From assembly GCA_963281255.1 (NCBI GenBank), contig OY725488.1:10389524-10453523 (forward strand): DNA of 64,000 nt. The letters are read 5' to 3'. A program made the position numbers and the translations under genes. This stretch comes from Aphrocallistes beatrix. Its lineage: Eukaryota > Porifera > Hexactinellida > Sceptrulophora > Aphrocallistidae. The notes under the pieces are model-generated. The model was not told where the DNA came from and did no database searches. It saw only the letters and a program-made list of their open reading frames with translations. Every line of letters begins with the position of its first letter. Positions within the stretch are counted from its first letter, which is position 1. Positions 41,814 through 53,468 of this stretch are shown in pieces.

Positions 41814-43971
41814 TTAGTAACATTGGAATGTAAAATTTGGATTATGTGACACAATAAATATTGTCCCGGAATGGGACACAGCAATACCACAGGGTTCAAT
41901 GAGTTCTCCTCTTGATTTCCCTTTCTTCCCTAGCGCGTGTAGAAGCTCTCCGGAATGTGTGAATATCTTGATAGAGTCATGTCCATAGTCACTAATCAAG
42001 ATATTCATATCTGGATCTAAACAGAAGAAGTGTGGAGCATCAATCAAACAATTCTGTTTATCTCCTTGAGAGACAAAGGAAGTAAGCAGGTCTCCACTCC
42101 TGGAGAATATTCTCACACAGTTAGGACTCCAGTCTAGCACCACCAGTGTATCTGGACTCAGTTTCACGTCACGAGGGTATCTAAGCACTCCCACCCCAAT
42201 ACATGATTTGAAGATGAGGTCATCTGAGAATACACTGACTCTGTCGTTCCAACAATCTGCTATGAACACATCTCCATTTCTGTCTACACATAATCCTATA
42301 GGATAGAAGAGCTCTCCTTCAGCCTTTCCTTCAGTACCAGCTGTGTTGATTAGTTGGAGAGTGTTTTTATTGAATTGGAATAGAGAGTGTTGCGTATAGT
42401 CTATAACGAAGATGAATTCTTCTGTTACTGCTATTCCCCATGGTTTCCCGAGGACACCCTGTCCAAACTGAGTAAGGAACTCTCCTTGGAAGGACAGAAC
42501 CTTCACACACCTGTTACCACAATCAGCTATGTAGACTTTCTGACTTGTCTTGTCCAATGCTAATCCTGTGGGATCTTTAAGCTCGTTATTTTCTGTTCCT
42601 AGCTTCACAGCTGACACGACGGGTTTCTTCTTGTTGGTATAATCAGGACATTTCCAAGTGACGACATCTCCAAACTCAGCGATCTGGGATTGGAGGGTTG
42701 CTAGTGAGGGACATTGGAATGCTATGGGAGGGAGTTTAGTTGTTGTCTCTAGCTCCATCTGTCCCTGTTGAAACAGCTGACCTGCTTGCTGGTGCAAGGG
42801 AAGATTCACGTTAGCCTAAAAGAGAGAATCGGAATATATTCAGGAAAATAGAAAAAGAGAAGAAATGTTAATAATAAAGTGTATTAATAAATTTCTGTAG
42901 ACACTCGATATTGAAATTGTATAAAATACTAATCAAATGGTGTGAAAATGTGTATATATACCTTCTTTCCCTGAATAAGCGCCGGGGGTTTAGATAAGAT
43001 GCGAACATTTTAAGGTTGGTAAACCATTCGTTTGTGGTTAGTTGTATTATGAATCCACTTAGTGAATAGTAATGAGATTGGAAAGTTTTATTTTCTCCAA
43101 ATGCGACTGTTTTTCGGCAGATAGCAAAGTTTTAAATTTTTGAGCTCAGGAATTTAAGGGCACAAAATAAAAGCGTTCATGGAAAGAAGGGAAATGCTAA
43201 TATTAACAACCGATTCATCTGATAATCGGATTCTACCATTGAAACAGCAATATTAGTTAATGAGATTTCGCAGAAAATTTCGAATATAATTTCGTGTAAA
43301 GAATGAACTGCCTCAACTATGATTATTCAGAATCTACTCAAGGTCATCAAAGTCAGGAATAAAGTGGGATATATGCATACAGGAGTTTATGAATCATTTT
43401 CGCGCTTTTGTAGACGCTTCGCATCCGCCTAAAATCTGTCCTATTAAACCCTAAACAGCGTCTATATTAAGAATCAATCTAATCGGAGATATGAACTACT
43501 AGGTCATTATCACAAACACAATTCCTTACTTTTCATGAATCACAATTTCTTGATATCGATATGAACATCAAAGTGGGTCACTTGGGACCAATGGAACCGC
43601 AAAACGAAAGCAAATGAGGCTACGGTCTCCAGAACGGATTTCAACGGGAATGGAGACAACTGCTAATCATCACAACTTTCTACGCTAAAGACGCAGTCAA
43701 AAATACGCAGTTCATTGCTATAGAGACTGACCTTCAAGCTGAGTTCTGCCATGTGTCGCTGTGCTCTGAGCAACTCTTCCAGAGCTTCAATCCGAGTATT
43801 CTCTTTGTTCAGGAACTCCTCTCGCAGCTGGACTACCTTCTGGAGGAGGGCGTCCTTCCTCTGGATCAGCTGTTTGATCAGCTGATTCAACGTGCGTTCT
43901 ATCTGCTCTGCGACACGGTTGAAGTGTGCCATGGTGTCACTGGGAGCAGGTGGTGGCATATTAGCGGCCAT
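41814..43971 (-). CDS. Two-exon coiled-coil / NHL-repeat protein
   Basis: Exon 1 is 43971-43732 (80 codons), donor GTCAGT. Exon 2 is 42815-41814, acceptor TTTTAG, phase 0; the intron is 916 bp. The predicted product is 413 residues: a Pro-rich N-terminus (MAANMPPPAPSDTMAHFNRV), a coiled coil to residue 80, a short linker with QQAGQLFQQGQ, then NHL repeats from about 135 (ELKDPTGLALDKTSQKVYIA, GKPWGIAVTEEFIFVIDYTQ, YPIGLCVDRNGDVFIADCWN, YPRDVKLSPDTLVVLDWSPN, APHFFCLDPDMNILISDYGH, EPCGIAVSHSGTIFIVS), giving six blades. It is the only complete member of this subtype. Copy 1 has a premature stop and copy 3 is split by transposons. No RING or B-box, so it is probably a binding or scaffold protein. 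Confidence 0.87.
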
Positions 43972-44534
43972 TTCTGTCTTCAGTTTTGTTCGTTTCAATT
44001 GAATAGAAAGAATATAGTTTATCCAAGAAACTCTCTCTAATATATGTAATATGATAATACCATAGTACGTCAATGGTTGCTATGGTAACCTCGGAATGTT
44101 ACCTTGATTGCGTGAGTGGAAGGAACTCAGATCTCCCATTTGTTATCATTACAAGTGCTGACATCATCTTACTACGAGATAATCTGTTCTAACACTGATT
44201 ATATGAGTGTAACATTGATTTAGTAATGTTGACGGGAAGACATGAATTGTCACTAAATCAAGGTCGTTGCTAAATCGATGTTCTCCCTAGGGTCTGGGAT
44301 GGAACTTGGTTCTTCATTAATGATATTACAAATTAAACAAATGTTAGAAATCTAAACTCAGTAAAATGTATTTGGTAGTTAATCAGATTATACTGGAATT
44401 AGATTCCATTAATTGATGTAATATAATACCAATAAACTGTGTGCCAATAAATAATATGGTACCAGTTATTAGGAAATCCATAATTAAGGCATCCTGAAAA
44501 ACGGAATGATTCTTAAGCAAATATAATCCTAAAC
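43972..44534. other. Gene-free duplicated 5' flank
   Basis: Near-identical to 28910-29480, including the GGTTGCTATGGTAACCTCGG block. Confidence 0.5.
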
Positions 44535-45430
44535 CCGCATCTTGTCTTCAGTCTCGATCACACACGTAGTCCAGGATAATACAGATCTCTCCACATTCTC
44601 CAGTCCTGTGATATCCTCGCAGAGTTCCAGGAGACTTCGGATGTTGACGGAGGAACGAGACGGGTCAGGAGGAGACCAGCTAGTCCATGTCTTCATCTGT
44701 CAGTTGACTGTCAGCAGCGGGGCTTGAGGATACGGAGGATGGACACGAACAGTCAGACTTGATCAGGATGAGTGAGGCTGTGACAGGCGCACTCCTTGTC
44801 AGGAGCACTCGGTGAGCAGGAGAGAATGAATCGCTGGATTTGCTGGATCAGAGAGTCATCCCCGCGGTCACTGAGAAGACTGCACGCTGAATAGGAGTGG
44901 AGATGGGGACGGATCTTCAGGAAACTGAAAAGATAAATCGTCTCGCTGTACAGCGCACAAATGAACTCGTCCCGTAAGTCAAGAGCATTGTAGAGTCGTA
45001 GATGAGATGTTGACACGTTGTGAGGTAGAACTGAGAGCACTCATCACGGAGGAGAACACTGTAGCAGATGGCGTTGATGAATCGGAAAGACTGAGGGGAG
45101 TCCTCAGCTGTTCTTCTCCGGATCAAGCGGTCTCTTCTCAGCTCTGAATTCCTGCTCGGCGTCTTGATCTCGTATCCGAGTGCTTCAGTGTCTTGATTGT
45201 CTCCTGTGCCAGATCCAGACCTACTTCTCTCCTCACTCAGCGGAGAAGGAGTGAGGAGGAATCTTCTTTCTATCGTCTCTCTGCTCAGCGAAGTCCCGCC
45301 AGAACTCTATCTCGTTCAGGACACACATCGTGCAGGCACTGCAGATGTGCTCCGGAGGCAGTGAACCTATCACAAATATCGATAAGGCGCCTGCGTTGGA
45401 AAGGAATTTCAGAAACACGATTGTCTTAAA
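44535..45430 (-). repeat. GC-rich repeated segment, copy 2
   Basis: Near-copy of 29485-30360 at the expected 15.05-kb offset. Small indels relative to copy 1 (extra GGAGACTT-like bases near 44630, CACG near 44885, a shorter stretch near 45090) shift the minus-strand frames, so it is unlikely to be under coding constraint now. Confidence 0.5.
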
Positions 45431-46037
45431 ATGTTGATAATCCTACACAAACAGCAAATCACAAGAATCTCTCCTCTCAATTAAATTATTGGATACATAA
45501 TAAGTAATTGTGCAATTGATCGAACTTTTGAACTAGTATGACAAAGAAATTATCTCAACTCCAAGTTTCTAACAAAAATGAATCTGTGGCAATAAAAAAA
45601 TGACTACATTTTGGTCAAAGATAAATTTTTTGTACGCAGTTCTTAAACAATGTTAGGGGTAGCAAGAGAAATGTATGAATCAACTCACTCAAAATAAGTA
45701 AATAATTGTTTCAACTAGAAAATAGCCGAACGTAGATGTAATTAATATCAGTTGATCCAAAATGTGGTCGATCTTTGATTAATTTTGATCAAGTGCCGTC
45801 AATGGGTCATAAGCAAAAAGGTAGATAAACTCTGCTAATACATAGAAGCAGAAGTAAACACTTTTAAAACTAAAAAAATCCTAAATTAGAACTAATCTTG
45901 AATTGAAGGGACACACAGAATAAAATGTAGACAACAGAGGAAATCAGAAAGTAAATACGCGTAAAATTTTGAAAAATGAACAATTATAATTCTAAGAACA
46001 TATTTGTAGCAATTCAATGCTATAGAAAGAGGAGACA

Positions 46038-47273
46038 TCAAAATAGTTGTATACAGTTAGTTGGATTAAGAGACAAGACTATTATCTTGTTATCAGAATT
46101 CAGAGCTATTCCCCTTGGAGTGATGAACTCTCCTCTGTTCTCTCCTTCTTCACCGAATTTATGTATCAACTCTCCTCTCATTGAGAAGACAGCTACACCG
46201 TGAGATGAGTAATCTGTCATGAGGATATTGTTCTGTTGATCTAGACAGAAGAAGAGAGGTTTAGTGAGAGGAGTTCCTTCTCCACAACGTATCATCTCTC
46301 TAACGAACTGATGCGAGTAATTGAATATACAAATACAATGATAGCCTGCCTTCAATACTACAATCTCAATCTGAGTTAGTTTGATATCTCTAGGTCCATA
46401 AATATGAAGAATGAATGAGTTGAAAGTGAGATTCAAATTCAGACACTGAATACGATCATTCATATTATCACAAACGTAGATTAGATTCTTCAACACTGAT
46501 ACTTCGATACCACATGGTTTATCAAACTCCAGTTCATTTCTTCCTTCCTTCCCAACTGACTGTAAGAACTTCCCTTCAACAGAATACACATTCAGACAGT
46601 GACTCCCATCTTGTGTTACATAGACTTTATTCACAGCAAAACAAATGTGACGAGGTCCATGCATTCTCTCGCTAATCTGAAAAAGAAACTGGAATGAACT
46701 CCTGAAAACTTGTACACGATTTTTTCCATGATCACAAATGTAAACATTATTTGTTTGAGAATGGATAGAGATTGATGAAGGATAACAGAACACTCCAGCT
46801 TTAGTAGAAGCTTTAGAACTGTGCTTAAAAGCAGTCAGAACAGGTTCTCCTTTCTTCTTGTAGTCTAATAGTCCGATGATCCTGATTCTTCCTATCTCAC
46901 TCAGTCTCTCTTCCAGTGTTCCATCCCACTCCAGCTCTACACGCCTCATTATAGTCTCAGTTGATTTCAGAATCAATTCCAGTTCTCTAATGCGGTCATC
47001 CATCACTGCTACACCCTTCATAACAGTTTCTTGATTCTCGTTTCGCTGTACTTTTAATTTCATTGATTCTTTTATTAGATTCAGTTCCTGGATCTGTTCC
47101 CTAACTCCCTCTCCCTTGTAGCTAGCCACCAGCTGATCCAGCTCTGACAGTAGAGCAGTTTCTCTCTCATTCAGGATTTGGTGAGATTTAGAGAACTTAT
47201 CTCTTATCTCTGTTCTCACTCTCTCCGCCTGAGAGAGGAATGGTTCACTTTCTGACCCATACAAACTTGCCAT
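46038..47273 (-). CDS. Coiled-coil / six-NHL-repeat protein, single exon
   Basis: Intact 411-residue duplicate of 30988-32223 (offset 15,050 bp). Same architecture: coiled coil 1-130 and six NHL repeats from 160. Differences from its duplicate cluster in blades 1-2 (YPSSISIHSQTNNVYICDHG, GPRHICFAVNKVYVTQDGSH) and in the coiled-coil segment LKSTETIMRRVE. The start MASLYGSESEPFLSQ is conserved. Confidence 0.9.
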   Translation of the reverse strand: MASLYGSESEPFLSQAERVRTEIRDKFSKSHQILNERETALLSELDQLVASYKGEGVREQIQELNLIKESMKLKVQRNENQETVMKGVAVMDDRIRELELILKSTETIMRRVELEWDGTLEERLSEIGRIRIIGLLDYKKKGEPVLTAFKHSSKASTKAGVFCYPSSISIHSQTNNVYICDHGKNRVQVFRSSFQFLFQISERMHGPRHICFAVNKVYVTQDGSHCLNVYSVEGKFLQSVGKEGRNELEFDKPCGIEVSVLKNLIYVCDNMNDRIQCLNLNLTFNSFILHIYGPRDIKLTQIEIVVLKAGYHCICIFNYSHQFVREMIRCGEGTPLTKPLFFCLDQQNNILMTDYSSHGVAVFSMRGELIHKFGEEGENRGEFITPRGIALNSDNKIIVLSLNPTNCIQLF

Positions 47274-48839
47274 GAAATGGAACTAACAGAACGACTAAGA
47301 GAAAGATAAAATAACTAAGACGATTTTTTTCATTACCTGTATATTTGGTCTATTGGAGGTGGACGCAGTTCACTTACTTTAAATTCCAGAGGGAACCCGG
47401 GGGAACTCTTTATTTAGGGAACCCGGGGGAACTTTTCATTTTCAAAGTTTTGTTTGTTAGATTTTTGATATATTTTTCTCTATTTTAATAGCCAATTATG
47501 GAAAAAACACTTCTGGGGAAAATAAGAAAATATATCATTATTGTTTAAACATGATTGAGAAAGAATTCTATTCAAGCCTCTTTTGAGGACGCCTCTCAGC
47601 ACATTTATGGAAACTTTGGTTGTTTAAAGAATAAAAAAGAAAGACGCAGAGAGGCATCACTTTGATGTGATATTTTAAAACATATGCTGCCTATTATTAG
47701 AATATATAAATAGTGACAGTATTGATTTGATGATAGACTGAGTGTCCTTCAAAGTCTACAAATAAATAAGCGCAAATATTCGCTAATACATTTTGAAAAC
47801 CAAGAAATCAAAGGTGGCATAGCTCATCCCACATAAGAAGCGAAACTATACACAGTAATTTAGGAAATGTCACACTCTTTCTGAGAGGTCTAACTACAGT
47901 ACGGTGAGCTTGGATGTAGGACTGGGCTTACAGATCTTGATTGTCCAACGCCACATCTCACATCCATCACCACATGACACCTTGAGAAGCGAGACAGGAA
48001 CAGTCTCGTAACCGAGTCCGGAAGTATCCCTGTCACCACTGCCAACTTCTCAGTCAGTCCACTCCTCCACAGCCTCGGTGGAGGTTTTCACTGTGGAAGA
48101 GTTCTGAAGGAAGTTCCGCGGGTCTCGGCTACCTCAGTACTAGTCTTCCCAGCTGGATCTGTCAGTGTCTTGGTGCGAGTACGCCGCTCTCTGCACAGGA
48201 CTCCACGTAGACGGTCCATCCTGTCTGCTGTCTCCACACCCACAGGGTAAGAAGGCGGGACTGTCTTCAGTTCCGGTGGCGGGTGCTCCACTAGAACACT
48301 TCTCTCCGTGGTTCACGGAGCATGCTTTGTTGCTGTGTTATACGGTCTCACCAGCCTGAGACAGAGACATCTCATCGTCTTAGCTTGAAGTATCAACAGA
48401 ATGAGATTCTGTCCATGGGACCTGTCCAAGGATGTTCAACACTCCACATGGTTAGCATGAGACTAGCTGATTCCAGAAACGAATGGTCAAATTAATTAAT
48501 TAACTACCTTTAACTTCAAATCCAATACAAATTTCGTAACAAACTTTTCGTGACTAAGCACTTTGCATAAAGGAGGTATTCTTCGCCACACATTCTGATA
48601 CATCAAATAAATAAATAAACTTCTCTGATTTATTAAAACACAATCAATGTACAAATTTTAGGAAATTGAACTTAGGGCGCTATAGTCTACATAAACACAC
48701 GACCCTATCCGAACGATCAAAATCAGAATTTCACTGCTTATTCACACACATCAACTACACATGTCATAAAAAAATAAAAGATCAATAGAAATCTGAGACT
48801 GTATATTCTGATCAGAAAACTTATCAGAAATGTAGAATT
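47274..48839. other. Gene-free stretch with GC-rich island
   Basis: 47385-47445 holds a tandem pair of GGGAACCCGGGGGAACT. 47870-48480 is GC-rich with a 67-codon minus ORF at 48088-48291 of unknown nature; composition resembles the 29.5- and 44.5-kb segments but no direct match was found. The rest is AT-rich without features. Confidence 0.4.
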
Positions 48840-49200
48840 TCAAAACTAACAAGCGCGCTTCGCATGAGCGGCTAGCAGACACTTTGTGTACCCAGGAGGC
48901 TTAATTTGGGCGCCTAGGCTCACAATGATTAATTATAAGAAGGTAGAGCATTCAAAAATCACAAAATTTGTCAATTTTCACTTTTGATGCACAATGATGA
49001 CGTCATAAGGGTCATCACTTTTTGATGAAAGTTGTGTCAAATGTGAAGAATATGAATATACAGTCTATTAGAATTTCAGCTTCTATCACATAAAATTGCT
49101 GAGATATAGTCAAAAATTGAAATTTCAAATTATAAAAAGGTGATAATTCCATGATGAGTAGACATTTTGGTCTGAGGTCGTATATATATCGGGTTTTAGT
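48840..49200 (-). repeat. Inverted copy of dispersed repeat
   Basis: Reverse complement of the repeat at 34350-34810: GC-rich end (AAGCGCGCTTCGCATGAGC, AGACACTTTGTGTACC), then the CACAATGATTAATTATAAG and ATGACGTCATAAGG pieces. Diverged at roughly one base in four to five. Confidence 0.55.
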
Positions 49201-49302
49201 AGCAAGGATATTTTAGAGCATACGTATTAACATTTTCAAGAACACTGGTAGAAATAGTCATAAATTCAATTTCAAGGTCAAGTGGAAATTATTGACTATA
49301 TA

Positions 49303-50538
49303 TCAAAATAGTTGTATACAGTTAGTTGGATTAAGAGACAAGACTATTATCTTGTTATCAGAATTCAGAGCTATTCCTCTTGGCTGCATGAGCTCTCCTC
49401 TGTTCTTTCTTTCTTTACCGAATTTATGTATCAATTCTCCTCTGATTGAGAATATAGCTACACAGTGAGAAAGAGAATCTGTCATGAGGATATTGTTCTG
49501 TTGATCTAGACAGAAGAAGAGAGGTTTAGAGAGAGGAGTACCTTCTCCACAACGTATCATCTCTCTAACGAACTGATGCGAGTAATTGAATATACAAATA
49601 CAATGATAGCCTCCCTTCAATACTACAATCTCATTCTGAGTTAGTTTGATATCTCTAGGACCATAAATATGAAGAATGAAAGAGTTGAAAGTGAGATTCA
49701 AATTCAGACACTGAATACGAAGATTCTTATTATCACAAACGTAGATTAGATTTTTCAAAAGAGAAACTTCGATACCTGATGGGAGATCAAACTCCAGTTC
49801 ATTTCTTCCTTCTTTTCCTACTGACTGTAATAACTTCCCTTCAACAGAATACACATTCAGACAATTACTCCCTTCTTGTGTTACGTAAACATTATTTTCA
49901 CTAAAACAAATGCCGCATGGTTCGTGCATTTTCTTATTAAACTGAAAAAGAAACTGGAATGAACTAGTGAAGACTTGTACGCGATTGTTTCCATAATCAC
50001 AAATATAAATATTATTTGTTTGAGGATGGATAGAGATTGATCTAGGATAAGCGAACACTCCAATTTCAGTAGAAACATCAGAACTGTGCTTACAAGTAGT
50101 TAGAACAGGTTCTCCTTTCTTCTTGTAGTATAATAGTCCGATGATCCTGATTCTTCCTATCTCACTCAGTGTCTCTTCCAGTGTTCCATCCCACTCCAGC
50201 TCTACACGCTTCATTCTAGTCTCAGTTGATTCCAGAATCAATTCCAGTTCTCTAATGCGGGAATTTAGTGGAGCAATGCTCAACTCCAAAGCTTCGTAGT
50301 TTTCATTGGCTTTTAGTGCAGACATGATACTCTCTTTGGAATTAGAAATCTGTTGGATCTGTTCCCTAACTCCCTCTCCCTTGTAGCTAGCCACCAGCTG
50401 ATCCAGCTCTGACAGTAGAGCAGCTTCTCTCTCATTCAGCATTTGATGAGATTTAGAGAACTTATCTCTTATCTCTGTTCTCACTCTCTCCACCTGAGAG
50501 AGGAATGGTTCACTTTCTGACTCATACAAACTTGCCAT
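49303..50538 (-). CDS. Coiled-coil / six-NHL-repeat protein, single exon, chimeric coiled coil
   Basis: Intact 411 residues from MASLYESESEPFLSQ (an upstream in-frame Met at 50550 is possible). Six NHL repeats as in paralogues (YPRSISIHPQTNNIYICDYG to QPRGIALNSDNKIIVLS). The middle of the coiled coil, residues about 63-95 (ISNSKESIMSALKANENYEA, then LSIAPLNSR), is unrelated to the KESMKLKVQRNEN form found in the other three intact copies, while both sides are almost identical. A sharp replaced block suggests gene conversion from another family member. Confidence 0.9.
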   Translation of the reverse strand: MASLYESESEPFLSQVERVRTEIRDKFSKSHQMLNEREAALLSELDQLVASYKGEGVREQIQQISNSKESIMSALKANENYEALELSIAPLNSRIRELELILESTETRMKRVELEWDGTLEETLSEIGRIRIIGLLYYKKKGEPVLTTCKHSSDVSTEIGVFAYPRSISIHPQTNNIYICDYGNNRVQVFTSSFQFLFQFNKKMHEPCGICFSENNVYVTQEGSNCLNVYSVEGKLLQSVGKEGRNELEFDLPSGIEVSLLKNLIYVCDNKNLRIQCLNLNLTFNSFILHIYGPRDIKLTQNEIVVLKGGYHCICIFNYSHQFVREMIRCGEGTPLSKPLFFCLDQQNNILMTDSLSHCVAIFSIRGELIHKFGKERKNRGELMQPRGIALNSDNKIIVLSLNPTNCIQLF

Positions 50539-51190
50539 GAAATGTAGCAAACAGAATGACTAAGAAAAACCCCCGAACAAAATGGAATTAAAATGAATTC
50601 GTCTATTTTTGCCAGGAAATAAAAAAAATTTGTCATCTCCGTCCAAATTTCCATTATCGGTCGGAAGAATGTACATCTTTTACATATCAATTCCATCCAA
50701 TAAATAACACTCAAAAATTAATCAACTTAGTTTAATACATAATTGTTACTAAAAAGCTTTGCATCCCAGCAATTTATTGTTTCACTAAATATCTGAGAGT
50801 TCTCACCAAACTCATCTTTCTGATCAAAATTCTAAGCTTTTAAAGATTTCTGATTTTACTAATTCTCGACTATCGCATTCCTCCTTTTAAAAGGAAATGA
50901 ATGATGAACAATAAATACATTTTCTCTTCTCTATAGGATAAATCACAAAATTTGTCAATTTCCGCTTCTTGAGCGTATTGATGACATTATAACAGAATAA
51001 TGTACTATCTACTAAGTATTTTATTATAGTTATAACATATGGAATACGGACAGTACGGTACGTTGACAAATCGGTACGTGTGTACGGAGTATATGGACGA
51101 TTCGGTAAAAATTAAGTTGGATTGTAAAATAATCACCACAAATTAACATCTAAAACCATTCAGGAATTACGTGATTCAATTGCATGATTT
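50539..51190. other. Gene-free spacer
   Basis: 50930-50995 is a fragment of the dispersed repeat (TCACAAAATTTGTCAATTTC). Otherwise nothing recognised. Confidence 0.4.
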
Positions 51191-51194
51191 CTTT

Positions 51195-51403
51195 ATTTTT
51201 CACACATGGCTTCTTTTAAACGCACTATTCATCGATATAATGACAAATAACAACATCATACTAACGCAGTTGAAGCTTGGCATCGCTTATACAATGCTAC
51301 TATCGGATGTTACCACCCCAACATTTGGCGTTTCATCAATGCATTGAGGCGAGAGCAAGGACTTGTCGAAGTAAAACAAGTTAAATTTATTGCTGGAGAA
51401 AAT
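51195..51403 (+). pseudogene. MULE-type transposase C-terminal fragment
   Basis: The plus strand reads TNAVEAWHRLYNATIGCYHP, NIWRFINALRREQGLVEVKQ and then a few residues up to about 51403. NNxVEGWHxxFxxxxGxxHPNxWxFIxxLxxEQ is the typical E-containing end of the DDE domain in many MULE transposases. An in-frame TAA precedes it at about 51240 and nothing of the rest of the protein is present. It abuts the NHL exon fragment at about 51403. Confidence 0.7.
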
Positions 51404-51657
51404 AATCCTGTGGGATCTTTAAGCTCGTTCCTTTCTGTTCCTAGCTTCACAGCTGACATGACGGGTTTCTTCTTGTTGGTGTAATCGGGACATTTCCAGG
51501 GGATGACATCTCCAAACTCAACGATCTGGGATTGGAGGGTTGCTAGGGAGGGACATTGGAATGTTATGGAAGGGAGTTTAGTTGTTGTCTCTAGCTCCTT
51601 CTGTCCCTGTTGGTACAGCTGACCTGCTTGTTGGTGCAAGGGGAGATTCACGTTAGC
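51404..51657 (-). pseudogene. Truncated exon 2 of third two-exon NHL gene
   Basis: From the acceptor (TTTTAG at 51658-51659) it reads like the other exon 2 copies (QQAGQLYQQGQKELETTTKL, then LATLQSQIVEFGDV) to LKDPTGL, where it meets the MULE fragment. All six NHL blades are gone. Its exon 1 partner is at 61748-61987, about 10 kb away across the foldback element. Confidence 0.85.
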
Positions 51658-51696
51658 CTAAAAGAGAGAATCGGAATATATTCAAGGAAATAGAAA

Positions 51697-51987
51697 ATAA
51701 CTCGAAAAGTATAGATCGTAGACACTAAGGGATTACACCATTTAATCGTGAACTATTACTTCCTATATGAGAATAATACTATTCACATGTCTATTTTCAA
51801 TAAGTTCTGAGTTATCTAGGATTTTATCACCATCTATAGAGAAGTAATGACATGTGATAAAATCCTAGATAACTCAGAACTTATTGAAAATAGACATGTG
51901 AATAGTATTATTCTCATATAGGAAGTAATAGTTTACGATTAAATGGTGTAATCCCTTAGTGTCTACGATCTATACTTTTCGAGTTAT
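51697..51987. repeat. 134-bp-arm near-perfect palindrome
   Basis: Arms 51697-51830 and 51854-51987 are reverse complements with about one mismatch (GTGAAC versus GTTTAC near the outer third), around a 23-base centre. It lies 40 bp inside the intron of the split NHL gene. No coding and no clear target duplication. It looks like a very young fold-back MITE; a transcript through it would form a long hairpin. Confidence 0.92.
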
Positions 51988-52537
51988 GGCTTAAACATGC
52001 AATTTTTTGTTTCCATGGCAACTGAGGAATGCATATACATTCCAACTAAAATTTTTAGACTTTTTGGCTTGAGGTCTTCCTATTGTTGCTCAATCAAAAA
52101 ATCAAGCATTAGAAATGCAGATAACGATGTTTAATATGAGCTGGAACAGCAACATTTTCCGCTCTAAAAAGAGCCTATTGCGAAATCACATAATGACATA
52201 TCAAATTTTTGACAGCGAATTGGATACTCTGATATAATGTTTGTATATGGTAATAATACATTTCAAATGTCTATCGGAAGCGGTTTTTGATTTATCGGTC
52301 TAATTAAATTTTGACTTTGTTAAAACTGGCCTCTTCGTTTTATGGCCTTCTCGGTGACATATATAGCCGTATATTAAGTAGGCTATGCTTGTAGTAAGAA
52401 CATTTTGAAAATAATGTCCAGAATTCCGTATAAATTCACACCTCTGATGCGAATAATTCTGAATATAGGCGTGAAGCTTCGGAAATTCTTAAAATGTTTT
52501 CAGATTGAATCTCACAAATCATAACCTCGTATTTGGT

Positions 52538-53285
52538 ATGGGTGTGAAGTTAGCAGCACGTTCAGCAGCGAAAAGTGAGCAGGGTATAATTAGTCCCAGT
52601 TTCGCAGTGCCTTGTAGGATCTTGATCAAATTTGAAACAGAACATTATAAGCGAGGTAGCTTTGTGTCATTTTAATATCTAACGGCTACTGATTAAAACC
52701 ACTTGACAATGACGATGCAAATTTGATGAAATTTCTATAGGATTTCAGTATAGCTCAAAGTGAGCAGGGTATAACTAGTTCTAGTTTCGCAGTACCTTGT
52801 AGGATCTTGGCCAAATTTGAGACAGGACATTATGAGCGAGGTAGCTTTGTATCATTTTAATATCTAACACCTCCCGATTAAAACCACTTGGCAATGACGA
52901 TGCAAATTTGATGAAATTTCTATAAGATTTCAGTATAGCTCAAAGTGAGCAGGGTATAACTAGTTCTAGTTTCGCAGTGCCTTGTAGGATCTTGGTCAAA
53001 TTTGAGACAGGACATTATGAGCGAGGTAGCTTTGTGTCATTTTAATACCTAACACCTCCTGATTAAAACCACTTGACAATGACGATGCAAATTTGATGAA
53101 ATTTCTATAGGATTTCAGTATAGCTCAAAAGTGAGCAGGGTATAACTAGTTCTAGTTTCGCAGTGCCTTGTAGGATCTTGGTCAAATTTGAGACAGGACA
53201 TTATGAGCGAGGTAGCTTTGTGTCATTTTAATATCTAACACCTCCCGATTAAAACCACATGACAATGACGATGCAAAAAATGGAC
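52538..53285 (+). repeat. Left terminal inverted repeat, four 185-bp units
   Basis: GTGAGCAGGGTATAA recurs at 52575, 52760, 52945 and 53131 (spacings 185, 185, 186). The outermost 37 bp are unique to the end. Unit 1 differs slightly from the rest (ATTAGTCCCAGTTTCGC). Confidence 0.95.
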
Positions 53286-53468
53286 ATTTCTATTTAACTC
53301 ACTATAGTTAGTTTGCAATGTGAAATTATTGAATTGATTACTGACTAACAATATAACACATTTAGATGATTCTATAGCTTCTAATTTCACAATACGCTAT
53401 CCTAATGTATGTCAAGGCTAATCCTTGTACATGTAAATATCGTTAACTAACATTTTCATCCTAAATGA

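Noticed and set aside
26756..47273. NHL proteins as TRIM E3 ligases
   Set aside because: No RING or B-box cysteine/histidine pattern in the proteins or their 5' flanks.
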